A stretch of 64,000 nt of DNA. Origin: Phallusia mammillata. Taxonomy: Eukaryota; Chordata; Ascidiacea; Phlebobranchia; Ascidiidae. The notes beneath the pieces were generated by a model that saw nothing but the letters and a program-made list of their open reading frames with translations, made no database searches and was not told where the DNA came from. Location: contig QLIY01000297.1 in assembly GCA_003260075.1 (NCBI GenBank), positions 62,001-126,000 on the forward strand, written 5' to 3'. Shown one piece after another: positions 35,448 to 64,000 of this stretch. The position numbers and the translations under genes are program-made. Each line of letters opens with the position of its first letter. The stretch's first letter is position 1.

Positions 35448-38400
35448 AAAGTGACAAGTACCAGCGCAAGTCAAAAGTATGCCAAACTTTTTGTCTTGCT
35501 TTCTTAGAAGACTTGGAAATTTGCTCTTGACTTGTGCTGTGTTAGTCGGCTTGTTCCCTTCGTCACGAAAGTTCATGCATTTTTAATGCGTGTATGCTGC
35601 ATTAATCGTATTATGTTGTCACTCCGCGAGATTTCGTTCAGAATCGGGCCTCGCGGTGTAAATAGTATCGCTGGCCGGGTTGACAGGACGCAATCACCGC
35701 CGAGGACAATTCCTTTGTTTTTATTCATACTCTTCTAGTGAGTGATTGACGAGGCAAGATTTGATTTCCATTTGCCAAAACAGCGGTGGTGGTGATGTGT
35801 TGTTTATCTTGTGGTACGACAGGCGCCTTTTGTGCTTTTCCCCTTGCTTCTGTTTCTTGCAACCTTGCTGCAAAGACAGGTTGACAAGACAGGCGCGAAT
35901 CGATGTGGTTAATTGCGTTGCGTGATATACAAGCAGAATAGGGAATAAGACAAGTTGGGTTACCCAGGGGAGTTAGCACCCGTTACAAAATGACACATTT
36001 TTCGTCAACAAGTGTCAGTTTAAAGTTCGTGTCTTAGTGTGAGCCGCAAAGGTATAATGCCTCATATATATTGATATTTTTATGAGGAATATTAAGGTTT
36101 AAATACACGTGAAAAAATTATATCAATGATGATGGTGTGAGCTTTTACCGAAACGCTTGACGATTAAGCATATTTGTAAATGTAGAGTGTTCTTAAAATA
36201 CTCAAAGTAAGATTTTTACAGATTAGTACCGGATGCGAAAGATAACAAGAGTAACCGAGCCACACCTTGGTTTCAAACTGTTATGTTGCGGTTTTGGTAA
36301 AGCGTTTCTACATAGTGGATTTAATTACACGTGGCTCTAATTTGACAGGTCACCTGCTTCCGTCGGGACCGCATCGTTTTGAGCTGGCTACAAAAATAAA
36401 CCACCCCGTAGGTAGATGCAACTTTTCGCGGAAAACTCGTGGTGGGTTTCAAGGCGTTTACGATGAAATTCCTACTGATATTTTCATGTGGCCGGCTTCC
36501 TGCTAAAAACCGGTCTTTAGTGATTCGTTTTTCGACGGTTCATACAAGGCAGCAAACAAACAGGCCAAATGTAATCGCAAAGCAGAATCTTCAGCCAGCT
36601 AATTGGCCACCACAGGCATCCGTGTCATTTGCCTGTTTCATCCCGCGCCATGTACACAAACAGTACATCGCCCCGCTATTTGTAAGACGCCTGTTTGTTT
36701 GTGCAATCACTGTATCTTGTTTAGACCGTCTGGCCGCCAGTAAATGACCGCATCCATTAAAAAACTGCCGGCGCGCCGTTCTCGCATAATGGACCAAACT
36801 TCGTGTCGCCCAGAATAGAAGCGACTAACAGATATTGGACACCAGTTTAACATGCAAGGGAATTTCCTGTGTTGTTTATCAAATAACGCTCCGTGAAATT
36901 CTATTTTTAGTGTTTGGAAACAGGGTGATTGCGTATAGATAAAATCCGAGCAATTTCGTGTGCAACGATGTTTTTGAATTAAAATATTTCCGCTCGTGGG
37001 CGTAACAGAGCAGTCTTTATGCTTGCGGGTATTACGACTGATTGAAATGAGATATAACTCGTTTTTTAGTTTGATTTATTTAACAATTCTAGAAATGGTG
37101 CACTGTTAACGAAATTAACAGCAACGCTGGTCATTGACAATATTTGTTTTGCACTTATTTGTCTGTTTATGGCGCATTTGTTATTAGTTGTTAAATAGAA
37201 AAACGCTGACGGAATTTCCGCGAGTTGGAATCGTTTGTTTGTTTACACTAATTTCAGTAGACGCGAAACTGTATTATCTCCAAAACACTAAAGCAAGAAC
37301 ATAAAAGTCATGAAAAGTATAGAAAACGTGATTTTTGCGTTACGACCCCAAGTTCACACAGACGGCTGGAAAACAGTCTTTTTGCGCATTCATAAAACAG
37401 ACGAGCAAGTGGAAAAGGCGGCGAATACAAACTGCTGGTAATCCATTACCGAAATAGTGGGACAGCTGATAAATAGCCTAAGATCGATTCTTAACCAAGC
37501 GATGTCCGTCTTTTATCAACAGCTAGTTGCTGGCAGGTGGTATAGAATTACTGATTTTTGAGCTTGAAATTGCCCACAGTGGCTCTGTTAGCGCGCAAGC
37601 GGCGTTGATGACTCTCCGGGCCTCGCGATTTCGGGCAACCATATTTTGCCCGGCGAGAAAAAAGGCAACTAGCTTGCCACTATTATCAACATTCGACAGG
37701 TGTGCGGTTGACATTTTTTTCTTTTTTGTGCTTATGGGCCAGTCTCGCGGCACAATCTGACCGTTCATGGCTTGTCGACTTGTTCAGTATGTGTCAACTC
37801 TGTTTATATGCCGTTGACGCGAGGCACGATCCAGAGAAGCAAAGCCTGTTGTCTGTTTTTGTTTGCATGCGGCCGGCATTAGGTACACAAAATATTCCCA
37901 GTAAGTGGAAGGACATGGCGGCAAGAGTGTCTGATAATCTGATCAACAATTCCGACAGAAGGCAAAATAGCCCTTCTCTGTTGGGCGGGGTGGTTTTTGT
38001 TTCAGTCAGGAAAGTTTAGTTTTTGCTCGTATTCATTTATTCGCCAAGAAAGCCGCGCTTTTTCGCTTTCTAAACATCAGCACGTGGTCGATGGCGGAAT
38101 GCGGTTTCACAGTACCTTCATGCCTCTACTTTGCAAAGGCTTGCACGAGGGTCGAATGTGAAACAACATAAGCAGCAGCACTGCCGACAATTCAGAGCAA
38201 TCGGAGCGCATAATGCCTTGTGTACTGGTAGGCAGCATCGCTTATAACACATCCTGTTTACTGGATGCCTGTTCTATTGCATTAGGTCAGTTTTCCTGTT
38301 TACGAGGAACGATAGGCTGGAGCCGCAGTGTAAGCTAAATGTTAATGATCTGTTATCTGTTGTTGTATCGCGCGCTTTACATTCGATTAGGTTGGCTTTG

Positions 38401-38799
38401 CTGCGAATGCGCGTGGCATTTGCGAAGGCATTTCAATCAGACGGTGCAAATGCGTGTGCTGATCGGCCGAGGTAAAATCGCAGGCGCGTGCGATTCGTTT
38501 AGTGAGAAATGCAGTAAAAAGGCGAGTTACGTTCGGTGCGTGAACTGTAGAGCAAGCCACGCTCGTCCTAGTTAGCATCTTAGCCTAAACCGCGGCCGCC
38601 TTGTAACTACCTGCAAAACGGAAGAATTAAATGTCGCCGCCGCATTTGGCAAAGCACTGCTGCCAGGATACAATGTACCACAGCAGTTAGCATCGTATGT
38701 AGCACAGCTGGTGTACCATTTGTTTAGTTTCAAAGAATTTGTAGTACGGTATATTGTGTACAGGTAGAAGAGTTGGCGGATAGGTTTAAGCACTGTGAT

Positions 38800-38811
38800 A
38801 TGTTGTTGCAG
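38800..38811 (+). promoter_or_regulatory. Splice acceptor ten bases upstream of the FoxP start codon
   Basis: TGTTGTTGCAG followed by TGTTTTGATA and the ATG. It can serve an intron in the 5' untranslated region or accept a spliced leader; tunicates are known to use spliced-leader trans-splicing, but the sequence alone does not decide. Confidence 0.45.
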
Positions 38812-38821
38812 TGTTTTGATA

Positions 38822-63846
<25,025 letters not shown>

Positions 63847-64000
63847 AGCACAGCACAGATCTAAGTGCTTTGTATGACTTTTACCACATTCCAAAGCCGC
63901 GCCCATTCAGGGCACCGCACTCTGTTTTTTGACTATTGTTCTACTGGCCCTATACCCACGTTCTTACGTATGGTTTCGCAAGCGTGATTTACTGACACAA
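63847..64000 (+). other. FoxP 3' untranslated region, incomplete
   Basis: Sequence after the TAG stop. No AATAAA is present before the window ends, so the transcript end lies beyond it. Confidence 0.5.

Larger units (their letters stand above)
28716..38811. other. Intergenic SPT4-FoxP, including FoxP 5' region
   Basis: No supported coding exon. AATAAA at 29171-29176 is a possible SPT4 polyadenylation signal. Contents noted: a duplicated join (30100-30421), a dispersed repeat copy (30918-31015), a CAGTGGTTCTTAAC-type hAT terminus at 30547, and an inverted repeat at 35306-35447. FoxP promoters and 5' non-coding exons are expected here but cannot be placed. The 149-codon frame at 33881-34330 has a hydrophobic start but no recognisable domain. 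Confidence 0.5.

Overview
The window is nuclear DNA of an animal: compact genes split by many short and a few long GT-AG introns, AT-rich introns and intergenic DNA, and non-autonomous DNA transposons. Five protein-coding genes can be rebuilt exon by exon. The mix of chordate-type gene families with divergent sequence, together with near-identical allelic-looking duplications at sequence joins, points to a highly heterozygous tunicate, most likely a Ciona species (C. savignyi is my best guess; this is inference, not proven).

Layout: (1) 1175-2183, plus strand, the 3' part of a tRNA 2'-phosphotransferase gene (TRPT1/KptA); its first exons are not in the window. (2) 3415-4234, plus, complete TSR2-like pre-rRNA-processing/ribosomal-protein chaperone gene. 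(3) 5438-23706, minus, a 14-exon FGD-type Rho guanine-exchange factor (proline-rich N-terminus, DH, PH, FYVE, PH), convergent with TSR2. (4) 26848-28715, plus, complete SPT4 (SUPT4H1) transcription elongation factor in four exons, head-to-head with FGD. (5) 38822-63846, plus, a 16-exon FoxP forkhead transcription factor with polyglutamine tract, C2H2 finger, leucine zipper and forkhead. The rest is intron and intergenic sequence in which I see no further convincing genes; one glycoprotein-like open frame (12240-12821) is recorded at low confidence. No tRNA, rRNA, CRISPR or bacterial-type operon was seen.

The genes do not form a pathway: RNA processing (TRPT1, TSR2), transcription elongation (SPT4), Cdc42/Rho signalling (FGD) and developmental transcription control (FoxP) simply lie side by side.

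Two things need attention. First, at least eleven runs of about 10 C are each flanked by a 65-190 bp direct duplication differing by a few percent, and four runs of 63-76 C occur; these look like gap placeholders (N written as C) between overlapping allelic contigs, not biology. One 11-C run falls inside a FoxP exon and breaks its frame. Second, the FoxP protein departs from the family where it matters: the recognition helix lacks the usual Asn and His DNA contacts, a zipper leucine is alanine, and an AT-hook follows the forkhead in the same exon.
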